Below, in pieces: positions 6,834-15,009 of a stretch of 33,801 nt of DNA. Both the position numbers and the translations under genes were made by a program. The DNA comes from Verrucomicrobiales bacterium (GTDB lineage Bacteria; Verrucomicrobiota; Verrucomicrobiia; Verrucomicrobiales; V1-33). Each line of letters opens with the position of its first letter. The stretch's first letter is position 1. The notes beneath the pieces were generated by a model. The model searched no databases, was not told where the DNA came from, and saw only the letters and a list, made by a program, of their open reading frames with translations. The DNA lies in contig JAGNEJ010000054.1 in assembly GCA_018003315.1 (NCBI GenBank), positions 1 through 33,801 of the forward strand, given 5' to 3'.

Positions 6834-8801
6834 ATGCGGATCCTGATCGCCATGGAAGACGCGGAAGCGCGCAGTGCTCTGGAGGGATTTTTGTCCCGGC
6901 ATACCCGGCATGGCATTGCGGTGGCGGGCAGTGTCGATGAGGTGATGCAGGTGGGCACAGATCTGGACCAGATCGACGTGCTGCTGTGCGCCTCCACCTT
7001 TTCCCAGGCGGACGGCCAGGCGGTGCGGGATGGATTGAGCGAAAAATTTCCCTCACTGGCAACGGGATTCTTGTGCGATGCCGCTCCGTTCGGCGTCGCT
7101 CTCTCCTCCAGGGATCGAGCCTTTTCCGGAACTGCGTCGCATTATGAAATCCTGGAGTGGATCCACGAATTGGATCCGCCGGGTGAGCAGGCGGATGTCG
7201 GCGCCGAGCTGCCGGTTTTCAGTCTCGCCGGGCAGAGGATTGGCGACTACGATGTGCTGGAGAAGCGGAGGGATTTTGAGCGGACGGAGTCCTATCTGGC
7301 CTTCCAGCGTTCGATGCACCGCCATGTGGTGCTGGAACGGCTGAAGCCGGAATTCCAGTCCGATGGCACCGCCAAGCGGGCATTTCGCGCGATGGTGCGG
7401 GCCAAAGCCAACGTGGTCAATGCCTCCATTGCCTCCGTGTATGAAGCTCAGGAAACTGACACCGGAGAGATTTTTTTCACCCGGGAACTGGTCAACGGAA
7501 AGTCGCTGGCGGAAATGGAGCGGGACGAGCGGAAACTGGGCGAGGAACCCTTGCTGCAAATGCTGCGGGTTGCTGCGGAAAGCGCCCTCTTCTACGACGA
7601 ACGGGGCGTTGCGCGGGAACGGCTCCAGCCGTCGCATGTTTTTTGGGGTGATGATGGGCTGCCCCGCATGGGCAATGTTGCCGTTCAGGATGCCCCCGGC
7701 AACACCGATGACGCCGCCGACATCGAATTGCTCGTCGAATATGCCACGCTGGTGTGCGACAAACCCGGGACGGCCGCCCAATTGGCCACCCTGGCAAAAA
7801 AGGTGCACGGGGAACTCGCACCGCCGGTGGACTCCTGGAAGGCACTGGCCGTGGCGACACGGCAGAGTCTGCAGCATCTGGCCGAGCGCCGCGTCACCAA
7901 TCCCGCCGCCGGGCCGCCGTCCACGCGGCTGTTGCCCCGGCGGAAAAAGCACCGGCTGGCTCCGCTCTTGTTCGGGAGCCTGGGCGCACTGCTGGTGGGC
8001 GGCCTGGCGGCGCTGCTCTACCCCCGCTTTTCCTCGCCCAAGCCGCGGCAGCTCGACGGCATGGTGCGCATTCCCGCCGGCCCGGCCATCTACCGCGACG
8101 GACGGAGCATCGATCTGCCGGAATTTTGGATCGACAAATACGAGGTCTCCATCTTCCACTATCATGCGTTTCTGGAAGCCACCGCGGGCACTCCGGCAAA
8201 ATACGACCGCGATGACCAGCCGCCGGAAAAATCCACCCACAAGCCGGCGCTCTGGGATGAATACTACGCGGCAGCAAAACAGGGCGGAACCTTCCGGGGG
8301 CATCGCATCACGCTGAATTCCCCGGTCATCTACGTGGACTGGTGGGATGCCTGCGCTTACGCCGCCTGGAAGGGCCGCCGCCTGCCCACCGATGAGGAAT
8401 GGGAAAAAGCGGCCCGCGGCCAGAAGGGAAACCGCTACCCGTGGGGCAACACCGCGGATGCCGCCCGGGCAAATACGGGTGAGGATTACAGCGCCAAGGA
8501 TGCTTCCAGCGGCGGACGCATCGATGGCTTCAACGGATGGTGCGAGGTGGATGCCCTCGACGCCGACTCCAGCCCCTTTGACGTGGTGGGCATGGCCGGG
8601 AATGTGTCCGAATGGACCGCCACCTGGGACCAGCACCCCGATCTGCCGGACCAGCAGTCTCCGGCCTACCGCGGCGGCTCCTTTGCTTCCAAAGATGCCC
8701 CCTTGCCGGAACAGCGCTGGGCGGCGAAGAGTGGCACTTTCGCGCAGCCGTACCTCGGATTCCGCACCGCCAGTTCCTCTCCTCCAACTGCCAAACCCTG
8801 A
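6834..8801 (+). CDS. Degenerate receiver – pseudokinase – TM – FGE-sulfatase-like protein
   Basis: This 655-residue protein begins like a response-regulator receiver (MRILIAMEDAEARSALEGFL), but the beta3 position that normally holds the phosphorylated Asp is Cys52 (DVLLCASTF). Residues ~139–350 follow the Ser/Thr-kinase pattern without its catalytic residues. The VAIK Lys position is Glu (VVLERLKPE), HRDLKPxN has become RERLQPSH, and DFG has become MGN (RMGNVAVQ). A membrane helix at ~376–397 precedes an FGE-sulfatase/SUMF1-type domain (~408–645: MVRIPAG, FWIDKYEVS, GRRLPTDEEWEKAARG, VVGMAGNVSEWTATW, YRGGSF, LGFR). The two active-site Cys of formylglycine-generating enzymes are not seen near RGGSF, so enzymatic activity is doubtful. 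The ATG at 6834 is used because earlier in-frame codons lie inside the preceding gene. Confidence 0.85.
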   Translation: MRILIAMEDAEARSALEGFLSRHTRHGIAVAGSVDEVMQVGTDLDQIDVLLCASTFSQADGQAVRDGLSEKFPSLATGFLCDAAPFGVALSSRDRAFSGTASHYEILEWIHELDPPGEQADVGAELPVFSLAGQRIGDYDVLEKRRDFERTESYLAFQRSMHRHVVLERLKPEFQSDGTAKRAFRAMVRAKANVVNASIASVYEAQETDTGEIFFTRELVNGKSLAEMERDERKLGEEPLLQMLRVAAESALFYDERGVARERLQPSHVFWGDDGLPRMGNVAVQDAPGNTDDAADIELLVEYATLVCDKPGTAAQLATLAKKVHGELAPPVDSWKALAVATRQSLQHLAERRVTNPAAGPPSTRLLPRRKKHRLAPLLFGSLGALLVGGLAALLYPRFSSPKPRQLDGMVRIPAGPAIYRDGRSIDLPEFWIDKYEVSIFHYHAFLEATAGTPAKYDRDDQPPEKSTHKPALWDEYYAAAKQGGTFRGHRITLNSPVIYVDWWDACAYAAWKGRRLPTDEEWEKAARGQKGNRYPWGNTADAARANTGEDYSAKDASSGGRIDGFNGWCEVDALDADSSPFDVVGMAGNVSEWTATWDQHPDLPDQQSPAYRGGSFASKDAPLPEQRWAAKSGTFAQPYLGFRTASSSPPTAKP

Positions 8802-8808
8802 CATTTCC

Positions 8809-9741
8809 ATGAAATCATCCCACCGGTTGTTCCGCCTTCTGCTCCCGATGCTGGGGCTGGGGCTGTTGCTGCCCGCCAGCGGCCAGTTGCAGATCGACAT
8901 CCAGCTCGACCGCAACAATTACGTGGTGCATGAGCCCGTCATGGCCGTGGTCACGGTGGAAAACCGCGCCGGCAAGGACATTCTGCTCGGCGGCCCTGCC
9001 GGAACCAGCTGGCTCATGATCGACCTGCATTCTTCCGACGGGAAGGTGATTTCCAGCGATGCCGGCGAGCCGGCAACCAAGCCCGTCATGCTCAAAAAGG
9101 GAGCGAAAATCACCCGGGAGATCGATCTCATGAGTTTTTATCCCATTGAGGATCCGGACGCCTACCTGGTGACCTGCAATGTGTATTTCCCGGACCTGCA
9201 GCGCTGGCTAGGAGCCTCGGTGAAACGACTGTTCCGCACGGTTTCGGCCAAGCCTTCGTTCTGGGAACGCACCGTGGGCGTTCCGCAGGGTCACCGCGAT
9301 GCCGGCCGCTACCGCCGCTACAAGCTCTTTACCAACAAAAGCAATGCTCTCACGCCCACCGGCAACATGGAGCTGCAGTTGTTGTATCTTCAGGTCATCG
9401 ACGAGGAATCCGAAGAAAACCTCACCACCCACCCGCTCAGCCAAATCCTAACCTATCGCGACCCGCAGGCCACCACGGACAGCAGCGGAAATCTCCATGT
9501 CCTCTTCATGTTCGGGCCGCAGTTGTTTTACCACCTCACCCTCGATGTGGACGGCGCTGTGGTGGAAAAGAAAATCTACAGTTCCGGCGACAACAGCATT
9601 CCCACCCTCATGCAAAGCAACGATGCCCGGGTGAGCGTCCGCGGCGGGCGGCTGTTCGACCCCATTGTGGAAGCAGAACTGGCCCGCAAGCGCGCCAAGG
9701 AGCTGAAGAATCTTTCCGACCGTCCTCCGATCAACCCGTAA
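8809..9741 (+). CDS. Secreted protein of unknown function
   Basis: From the ATG at 8809 there are 310 residues with a signal peptide (RLFRLLLPMLGLGLLLPASG, cleavage near GQL). Residues ~27–125 (IDIQLDRNNYVVHEPVMAVV) look like an Ig-like or bacterial-intein-free beta-sandwich similar to those in secreted chaperone-like or adhesion proteins. The remainder has no recognised motif. The gene follows the pseudokinase/FGE gene by 7 bp and is probably co-transcribed with it, so the product may be its outer-side partner; that is inference. The longer upstream frame overlapping the previous gene is a shadow. Confidence 0.75.
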   Translation: MKSSHRLFRLLLPMLGLGLLLPASGQLQIDIQLDRNNYVVHEPVMAVVTVENRAGKDILLGGPAGTSWLMIDLHSSDGKVISSDAGEPATKPVMLKKGAKITREIDLMSFYPIEDPDAYLVTCNVYFPDLQRWLGASVKRLFRTVSAKPSFWERTVGVPQGHRDAGRYRRYKLFTNKSNALTPTGNMELQLLYLQVIDEESEENLTTHPLSQILTYRDPQATTDSSGNLHVLFMFGPQLFYHLTLDVDGAVVEKKIYSSGDNSIPTLMQSNDARVSVRGGRLFDPIVEAELARKRAKELKNLSDRPPINP

Positions 9742-9760
9742 GCGATCCGTCGCAGGGGCT

Positions 9761-10384
9761 TCAGAATCCGTCCAGCTTCGATCCGGTGGCGGAGGCTCCG
9801 GGAGTGCCCGAACCGGCTTTGGTTTCTTCGCCGGAGGGATCCCGGTTGGGCAGCGGTGCCTGGTAGTTGGGGTTGTCCACCACGGTTTTCTCCACGGCGG
9901 CTTTTTGTGTTGTCAGGGATCGCAGACACTCGCTGGTCATCACTTCCACCACGGTTCTGGCTCCCAGCTTGTATTCGCAGGCCAGCCGGTCCTTCTTTTC
10001 CTTGGTGACCCAGAACTGGCGGTTGAGATAGCTTTCGGATTCCTCCCAGTTGGTTTCCCCTTTGTTGACTTCCAGCAGCTTCGTGCGGTCCGCCATTTTC
10101 AGGCTTCCAGCATAGCGGACCAGCCAGACTTTGCCGGCTTTGAATTCCGCATGGATCAGGATCGGCGTGACAAATCCGGATTTTTCATCCGTGACTTTTT
10201 TTTCAAAGAGGAAGGACTCCTCGCTCTCCGAGTTGCGGGCAGCGTCCTTGCCCAGGGGCGTGCCCCAGTTGGTGCGGCATTCATCGAGCGTCCAGCCGAT
10301 GCGGGCCGCAGCCGGGGTGGGGGACAGGACTGCGGCGGCCAGCAGGGCGGCTGGCAGAAAGGCGGAGGAGAGGCGGGTGGACAT
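9761..10384 (-). CDS. Secreted protein of unknown function
   Basis: The ATG at 10384 gives 207 residues with a clear signal peptide (LSSAFLPAALLAAAVLSPTP, cleavage after AAA). The mature part starts RIGWTLDECRTNWGTPLGKD, a pattern common in small periplasmic proteins of this group in which a WTLxEC-type segment precedes a beta-sheet domain (FLFEKKVTDEK, ILIHAEFKAGKVWLVRYAG). The Pro/Gly/Ser-rich C-terminus (PNYQAPLPNRDPSGEE) is probably disordered. It converges with the preceding gene across 19 bp with no visible terminator. Codons upstream of this ATG lack coding character. Function is unknown. Confidence 0.75.
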   Translation of the reverse strand: MSTRLSSAFLPAALLAAAVLSPTPAAARIGWTLDECRTNWGTPLGKDAARNSESEESFLFEKKVTDEKSGFVTPILIHAEFKAGKVWLVRYAGSLKMADRTKLLEVNKGETNWEESESYLNRQFWVTKEKKDRLACEYKLGARTVVEVMTSECLRSLTTQKAAVEKTVVDNPNYQAPLPNRDPSGEETKAGSGTPGASATGSKLDGF

Positions 10385-10476
10385 GACTGAAGAAAAGCGT
10401 GTCAGGACTGGAAGGGGCGCACGGGAAATGTGTAGGATGAAAGCGAACGATTTGCAATTGGCGGCTGGAGGGAAAT

Positions 10477-11733
10477 TCACACCAGCCCGACGAGCCTTCG
10501 GCGCAGCAGATCCAGTGCCGCTTGGGAGGCGGCAAATTTGAACGACTCCCGTTCGAAGGGAAACTGGTGCCGTTCCACTACGGGTGCGCCGGTCTTGGAT
10601 GCCAGACCGACAAACACCGTGCCCACCGGTTTTTGCGCACTGCCGCCCGACGGTCCGGCAATGCCGGTGACCGCCAGCGCATGGTCCGTGCTGCTGCGCT
10701 CCAGGCACCCTCCCGCCATGGCGGCGCAGACTTCCGCGCTGACGGCACCGTGGGCGTCCAGCATCGCCTGCGGCACGCCCAGGAGGTCGCGCTTGGCTTC
10801 GTTGGCATACGTGATGCGGGCCTGGGGGAAGACCGCGGAGGCGCCGGGCACATTGGTCAGGCGATGGGAAATAAACCCGCCGGTGCAGCTTTCCGCCGTG
10901 GAAACGGTGCGCCCGAATGTTGTCAGCAGGTCGATCACGACTTTTTCCAGCGGCTCATCGGCATCGGAAAAAAACTGCTGCGGAAACGCCGCGGCAACGA
11001 CATGGAGCGCCCCTTCCAACTGCGCCGGCGTGCCGATGCACCGGACCACCACTTCTCCGATCCGGGCGCAATAACCGATTTCCAAATCTTCCCCCAACTG
11101 ACGCAGCGGCGCTTCCACCGTGTCCGCCACCAGGGATTCTCCCACGCCGGTGAGGCGGAAATTACGCATTTTCCCAGCGGTGGGCGTTTCCTGGCAGAAT
11201 TGGCGCAGCATCGGCTCCACGCTGCGTTCATACATGGGATGCAGTTCGCGCGGCGGACCCGGCAGCAGAAACAGGTGGGGACACGTCAGCCCCGGATGCC
11301 CCGGCACCGCACGCGGCGAGAAGTAAAATCCCGGAGCGGTGCCAAATGCGTTGGGCAGCACCACGGCACCCTCCGGCACCAAGGCCTGCCTGCGGATGTT
11401 CGGCGTGATCTCCCTTCCCCGGCCCGAAAGATAGGCGGTGACCTGCGCCAGCACCTGCGCGTCCTCGCGCAGTTCCACCCCGAAGAATTCCGCCACCAGT
11501 TCCCGGGTGGTATCGTCGCTCGTGGGGCCAAGCCCGCCGGTGACCAGCACAATGTCCGTCCGCGCAAAGGTCTCCACCAGGACATCCCGGAGGATGTTCC
11601 CATCCGGTATGGCCACCTGCCGTGCCATCCGCAGCCCGGCTGCCATCAGCTTCTCACCCAAAAAAACAAGATGGGTGTTCAGGGTGTTTCCCAGGAGCAG
11701 TTCCGTGCCGGTGTTGATGAGTTCGACGCGCAT
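10477..11733 (-). CDS. cinA: CinA-like protein (nicotinamide-nucleotide amidase / ADP-ribose pyrophosphatase family)
   Basis: This 418-residue protein matches the full CinA architecture. The N-terminal MoaB/MogA-like COG1058 domain shows NTGTELLLGNTLNTH (8–21) and VTGGLGPTSDDTTREL (64–79). The C-terminal PncC-type amidase domain shows STAESCTGGFISHRLTNVPG, containing the expected active-site Ser, and ALAVTGIAGPSGG. CinA proteins hydrolyse nicotinamide mononucleotide in pyridine-nucleotide salvage, and the N-terminal domain has been linked to ADP-ribose hydrolysis; the historic competence name does not imply competence here. Length is normal. The ATG at 11733 lies directly at the conserved MRVELINTGTE start. 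Confidence 0.95.
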   Translation of the reverse strand: MRVELINTGTELLLGNTLNTHLVFLGEKLMAAGLRMARQVAIPDGNILRDVLVETFARTDIVLVTGGLGPTSDDTTRELVAEFFGVELREDAQVLAQVTAYLSGRGREITPNIRRQALVPEGAVVLPNAFGTAPGFYFSPRAVPGHPGLTCPHLFLLPGPPRELHPMYERSVEPMLRQFCQETPTAGKMRNFRLTGVGESLVADTVEAPLRQLGEDLEIGYCARIGEVVVRCIGTPAQLEGALHVVAAAFPQQFFSDADEPLEKVVIDLLTTFGRTVSTAESCTGGFISHRLTNVPGASAVFPQARITYANEAKRDLLGVPQAMLDAHGAVSAEVCAAMAGGCLERSSTDHALAVTGIAGPSGGSAQKPVGTVFVGLASKTGAPVVERHQFPFERESFKFAASQAALDLLRRRLVGLV

Positions 11734-11877
11734 TCAGTCCCACGCATCCGCCAAAGCCCCTCCCTTTGCAAGCGTCGCTCCGCCCACCGATGCAACGATT
11801 TCCCATAAAATGTCCGGCAAATGATTGAGTTATCGACACGTCGGTGCCGAATTTGCAGACATCGGTCGCCCTGCCGG

Positions 11878-13062
11878 CTAACGTCCAACCAGCATCTGCT
11901 GGAAAAACGATGCCTTGTGCGACTTCAGCACCTTCTTTTTCCGGGCGGGTTCCGGTCCGGCGCTGCGATGATTTTCTGCCGTTCTCTCCGCGACCACTGC
12001 GCCCCGGCGGACCGCCAGGGCCCGGCTGCCCTCCGGTTCTCCGTTCACCGGCGTGCCCAGCATGACCGCCTGCAGCGGACTGTGGCTCAACTGGGCAGGG
12101 CGCAGGTCACTGAGGGTGTCGGGCGATGCAGAGGTCAGCTTCGGAAGCTGCCTGATGCCCGACACTCCGGAGGGGTTCGATCCGTCATCCGGATTCACCA
12201 CCCGCCCCTGCTGGTCAAAGGTGCCATCTGTAATAAACTGACTCCCCTGGATGAGCGACTGCGGACGGTTTTCATGCAAAATCGCAGGAGCAGCCAGCCG
12301 GATCTTGTTCCCGGCTCCGCTGGAAACAATGCGTCCGCCATTGCGCAGGAATCCATCCGCAATGATCTCAACCTCCCGCGCCTCCACCGCTCCCTGGGAA
12401 CTGAACAGCCCAGAGCCGGAGCCCGACATCATTGCCATTTTTCCCGTTCCGTCCGGTCCATTCACCTCGGCCCGATCCGCGGCCATCATCTGCACCACTC
12501 CACCGGATGAACGCACCCGCCCCTGATTTCCTACGGTCACCGTCGGCCCCATCACCACCAGAGCCCCGCTGTTGGCATCCACGCTGCCGTCGATCTGAAT
12601 CCGGCCCTGCCCGCCCGCATTCGTCCACCGCGTGCTCCCACCGTTGAGCAGGGCCAGGTCATTGTCCGCCGTCAGTCCGCTCAGCAAAATCCGCGGCGCG
12701 GAAATGCTCCCACCCGCCGCCACCGTGATCCCCCGCGCATTGAGCAGGGCAAACGGCCCGTCCGCCACCACCTGGCCGCGGATGAAACTGCGGGACAATC
12801 CGTCCACCACATTCACCGAACTCCGTCCCGGTGCCCCCTGCGACTGGAAGCGCAGCGTCGATCCCGAAGGCACGCTGAAGTCTTTCCAGGCGATCCGGCT
12901 GTTGGACTGCAAAAAAACCGTCACTCCGCCGGGGCCTTGCTGCGCACTGGCATTGCCGTGCGTCAGCCGCGGATTCCCCGCATGTCCCGGCAGCAGCGCC
13001 ACCTGGCCCCAGGCAGATCCGGCCGCCAACCCTCCGAACATGCAGCAAAGAATCGCTCTCAT
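11878..13062 (-). CDS. Short filamentous-haemagglutinin-like (TPS-domain) secreted protein
   Basis: The ATG at 13062 gives 394 residues: a signal peptide (MRAILCCMFGGLAAGSAWG), then a region resembling the two-partner-secretion domain of haemagglutinin-type exoproteins. That region has GGVTVFLQSNSRIAWKDFSV (45–64), GQVVADGPFALLNARGITVA (96–115) and repeated Gly/Asn/Ser beta-helix turns (GGSISAPRILLSG, GNQGRVRSSGGVVQMM). Such domains usually head proteins of over 1,000 residues exported by a TpsB partner. This one is short and no TpsB gene lies nearby. The tail is basic (ARKKKVLKSHKASFF). It could be a truncated adhesin or a small secreted beta-helix protein. An upstream in-frame start at 13137 would spoil the signal peptide. 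Confidence 0.75.
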   Translation of the reverse strand: MRAILCCMFGGLAAGSAWGQVALLPGHAGNPRLTHGNASAQQGPGGVTVFLQSNSRIAWKDFSVPSGSTLRFQSQGAPGRSSVNVVDGLSRSFIRGQVVADGPFALLNARGITVAAGGSISAPRILLSGLTADNDLALLNGGSTRWTNAGGQGRIQIDGSVDANSGALVVMGPTVTVGNQGRVRSSGGVVQMMAADRAEVNGPDGTGKMAMMSGSGSGLFSSQGAVEAREVEIIADGFLRNGGRIVSSGAGNKIRLAAPAILHENRPQSLIQGSQFITDGTFDQQGRVVNPDDGSNPSGVSGIRQLPKLTSASPDTLSDLRPAQLSHSPLQAVMLGTPVNGEPEGSRALAVRRGAVVAERTAENHRSAGPEPARKKKVLKSHKASFFQQMLVGR

Positions 13063-13177
13063 GCCGTCCAGTATCGCAGCATCCCACCGCGGCTGGCAAA
13101 TTTTTTGCCATTCCTCTCCCCCACAACGCCCTTGCATCCAGCCCGCCCCACTCTATCCTCCCTCCGCTTGCCTCCCT

Positions 13178-13251
13178 GCGGGTGTAGTTCAATGGTAGAA
13201 CACGAGCTTCCCAAGCTTGATACGTGGGTTCGATTCCCATCACCCGCTCCA
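13178..13251 (+). tRNA. tRNA-Gly (anticodon CCC), CCA encoded
   Basis: The sequence folds as a full cloverleaf. The acceptor stem GCGGGTG (13178–13184) pairs perfectly with CACCCGC (13241–13247). The D arm is GTTC/GAAC (13187–13190 and 13198–13201), and the anticodon stem is CGAGC/GCTTG with loop TTCCCAA (13208–13214), so the anticodon is CCC at 13210–13212. The T arm has GTGGG and CCCAT stems and a TTCGATT loop. The discriminator T is followed by an encoded CCA at 13249–13251. Confidence 0.95.
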
Positions 13252-13603
13252 TATTTGATAATCAATGGATTACGAAGAAAATCTGCCGGGTAATATGTAA
13301 GGTAATCCACAAAGTAATCCACTGGCCCAAGGAATTTCGGCAGATTCCAGAGCATTTCACGCCGGGTCAGAGGGGACTAACGGATGCGGTTCGAAACTGC
13401 GGCGGGAACGCAAATCACGGAGGACTCCCATCGATTCTCCAGCCAGTTGTGCCATGGCGACCGCCCTGGTTGTAGAGCGCCACTTGCCAGTGAGTGCCGG
13501 TCGCGGGATAATGTGGAATGTATGAGCCTATCTAGCCCGACTTCGCGGATTCGCCAGAGACTTGTGAGGTTTTATCGAGCCTGAGCGAGTCCAGAGGCCT
13601 CAA
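13252..13603. other. Gene-free stretch next to tRNA-Gly, with short repeats
   Basis: No convincing gene. Right after the tRNA the composition becomes AT-rich and holds TGGATTAC (13266–13273) and two direct copies of GTAATCCAC (13302–13310 and 13314–13322), the first being the reverse complement of the core of the other two. Such repeats beside a tRNA 3' end are what integrase arm-binding sites or an old attachment site look like, but no integrase gene and no second copy of the tRNA end are in the window. Small frames crossing the tRNA on the minus strand are not genes. Confidence 0.45.
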
Positions 13604-13615
13604 GTCTGCACTACA
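13604..13615 (+). repeat. 12-bp direct repeat, left copy (candidate target duplication)
   Basis: GTCTGCACTACA occurs here and, in the same orientation, at 14998–15009, bracketing the decayed IS1634-type transposase. IS1634 relatives are known for unusually long and variable target duplications, so this is a plausible insertion footprint. Confidence 0.55.
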
Positions 13616-13639
13616 CCGCGAGCGATTTCGTGCAGTCCT

Positions 13640-14951
13640 TCACCTTCGAGACGGGGTGGTGATTCTCGGTGGGGGCTGGTCAGGTAATGTGAGCTTGAGT
13701 TGGTCGAGCAGCAGCTGCAGATCCTTCTCAGGGTGAGTGTGGCGCGAAAGGATGATCTCGCGCCCATCGGTGGTCGGCAGGTTGACGTCCAGCATCTGCA
13801 TTGCGGCGAACTTCTCCAACACCGCTCTGGGCGTCAGTCCGCTGGCGCTCTTCTTGGGCCGGGCTTTCAAGGTGACTTGCAAGGCATAAGCCAGGAAGCT
13901 CACGAAGATGTGTGCCTCGATGCGTTCGTTGCGCTGATGAAGGACGGGACGGATGGCGAGGTCTCGCTTGAGTTCCCTGAAAGCTTGGTCGACCTCGGTA
14001 AGCAGGAGGTAGAACAGCCACAGCTTCCCGGGAGGGCGAAGCGAGCGTCGCGTCCGGCTTCCTTCTTCGCGGCGCCAAGGGCCTGATGCAGGGCGTCGCG
14101 TTGCATGGGGCGCTTGCGTCGGGTGATGGCCTTGAGCGCTTGGAGGTATTTTCGCAAGCGGCGGCTGTTCCAACATGGTGAGCCTGCCCTTGGGCGTGCC
14201 CACCAGATAACTCACCGGCGGAGTGCTGCGGCGCATTTCTTCGAACACCTCCTCGGTGGGAATGCCCAGTCGCGCCAACGCTGCGTGAGGTGATCGAAGA
14301 GTGGGCGTTTCTGTTGGAGCAGCAGATCATGGCAGGCGTAAAGGCGATGTTGTTCGGCGCGCCGGAAGTCGCTCCCGAGCAGGTCGGCAAGCGCACTGTG
14401 GTCGAACCAGTGGCGGTGCAGCCGCCATTCGCTGCCCGGATCGATCAGGCGATGGAGCACGAGGGTTTGCAGCACCAGATCCCAACGCGTGCCTTTGCGG
14501 CTGGCGGGCAGTTGCTCGCGCCAGAAGGTATCGAGTCCGAGTTGCTGCCACAGCTCGCAGCCCAGCCAGCAGGCACCCCACGGACGCGGCCTTCGCAGCA
14601 CCATCCCGGAGAGCCGCACGCGCACGACGGGCAACTCTTCGTCGCAGGATTGCACCGGGGCATGTTCCTCGGGAAAGAAGGCCACCTGCTGCGGAGCATC
14701 CTCATCCTGCCCGAAGTGATCCACGCCCTTGCGCCATGAAGCCTCCTGTCGGCCATTGCGTGCTCCGAGGTAGAGGACGTGGCGTTGCACGATGCGGCCT
14801 CCGTGCAGTCGGCGATTCTGCTTCGCGCCGCCTCACGGCGCTCACCCCTTCGGGGCAGCCTTCGGCTGGCGGCCTCGTCCCTCGGTTTCACGACACTCCG
14901 GTAGAAGTGCTCTTTGCCATCTTTGACGCGTTTGCTGCGACGCAGGAACAT
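13640..14951 (-). pseudogene. IS1634-type (IS4-superfamily) transposase, multiply broken
   Basis: Pieces of one transposase lie in three frames. The start MFLRRSKRVKDGKEHFYRSV (ATG at 14951) is followed, after a ~70-bp insertion that shifts the frame, by HGGRIVQRHVLYLGARNG and on to LLLQQKRPLFDHLTQRW. Near 14275 this joins LARLGIPTEEVFEEMR, then PPVSYLVGTPKGRL, meaning the central part with the catalytic Asp residues has been deleted. Another shift leads to ALHQALGAAKKEAG (13900–14157 frame), and a further one near 14030 to LLTEVDQAFRELKRDL and AHIFVSFLAYALQV, ending at 13640. The span could encode at most ~437 residues, whereas family members have about 550–600. The element is dead. Confidence 0.85.
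14818..14886 (+). repeat. ~70-bp triple-hairpin insertion inside the transposase pseudogene
   Basis: The transposase reading frame is continuous on both sides of this segment (VV/ENRRLHGG-type join in relatives) but is interrupted here by about 70 bp made of three adjacent hairpins. They are GCGCCG/CGGCGC (14825–14830 with 14836–14841, 5-nt loop), CCCC-TTC-GGGG (14845–14855) and CAGCC-TTC-GGCTG (14856–14868). An outer pairing GCCGCC/GGCGGC (14827–14832 with 14868–14873) can form as an alternative. It looks like a REP- or BIME-like small palindromic element; the family is not known to me. Confidence 0.6.
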
Positions 14952-14997
14952 GAAGGCTGATAAAGATAGCCATCGAAACCAGAGCGCAACCGCCAAG

Positions 14998-15009
14998 GTC
15001 TGCACTACA
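14998..15009 (+). repeat. 12-bp direct repeat, right copy
   Basis: Second copy of GTCTGCACTACA, the partner of 13604–13615. Confidence 0.55.

Larger units (their letters stand above)
13616..14997 (-). mobile_element. Remnant IS element between 12-bp direct repeats
   Basis: This is the DNA between the two GTCTGCACTACA copies; it contains the broken transposase and little else. I could not define convincing terminal inverted repeats. The ends (CCGCGAGCGATTTCG on the left; the reverse complement of the right end begins CTTGGCGGTTGCGCTC) share only short blocks, so the exact limits are uncertain. Confidence 0.5.

Noticed and set aside
7053-8918. 621-codon minus-strand frame opposite the pseudokinase/FGE gene
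   Set aside because: No domain is recognisable and the + strand frame has clear receiver, kinase-like and FGE motifs; GC-rich DNA produces such shadows.
10522-11808. 428-codon + strand frame opposite cinA
   Set aside because: The minus strand carries full-length CinA motifs; the + frame is Arg/His-rich with no motif.
13059-13355. Minus-strand frame across the tRNA
   Set aside because: It reads through the antisense of tRNA-Gly, a common source of false hypothetical proteins.
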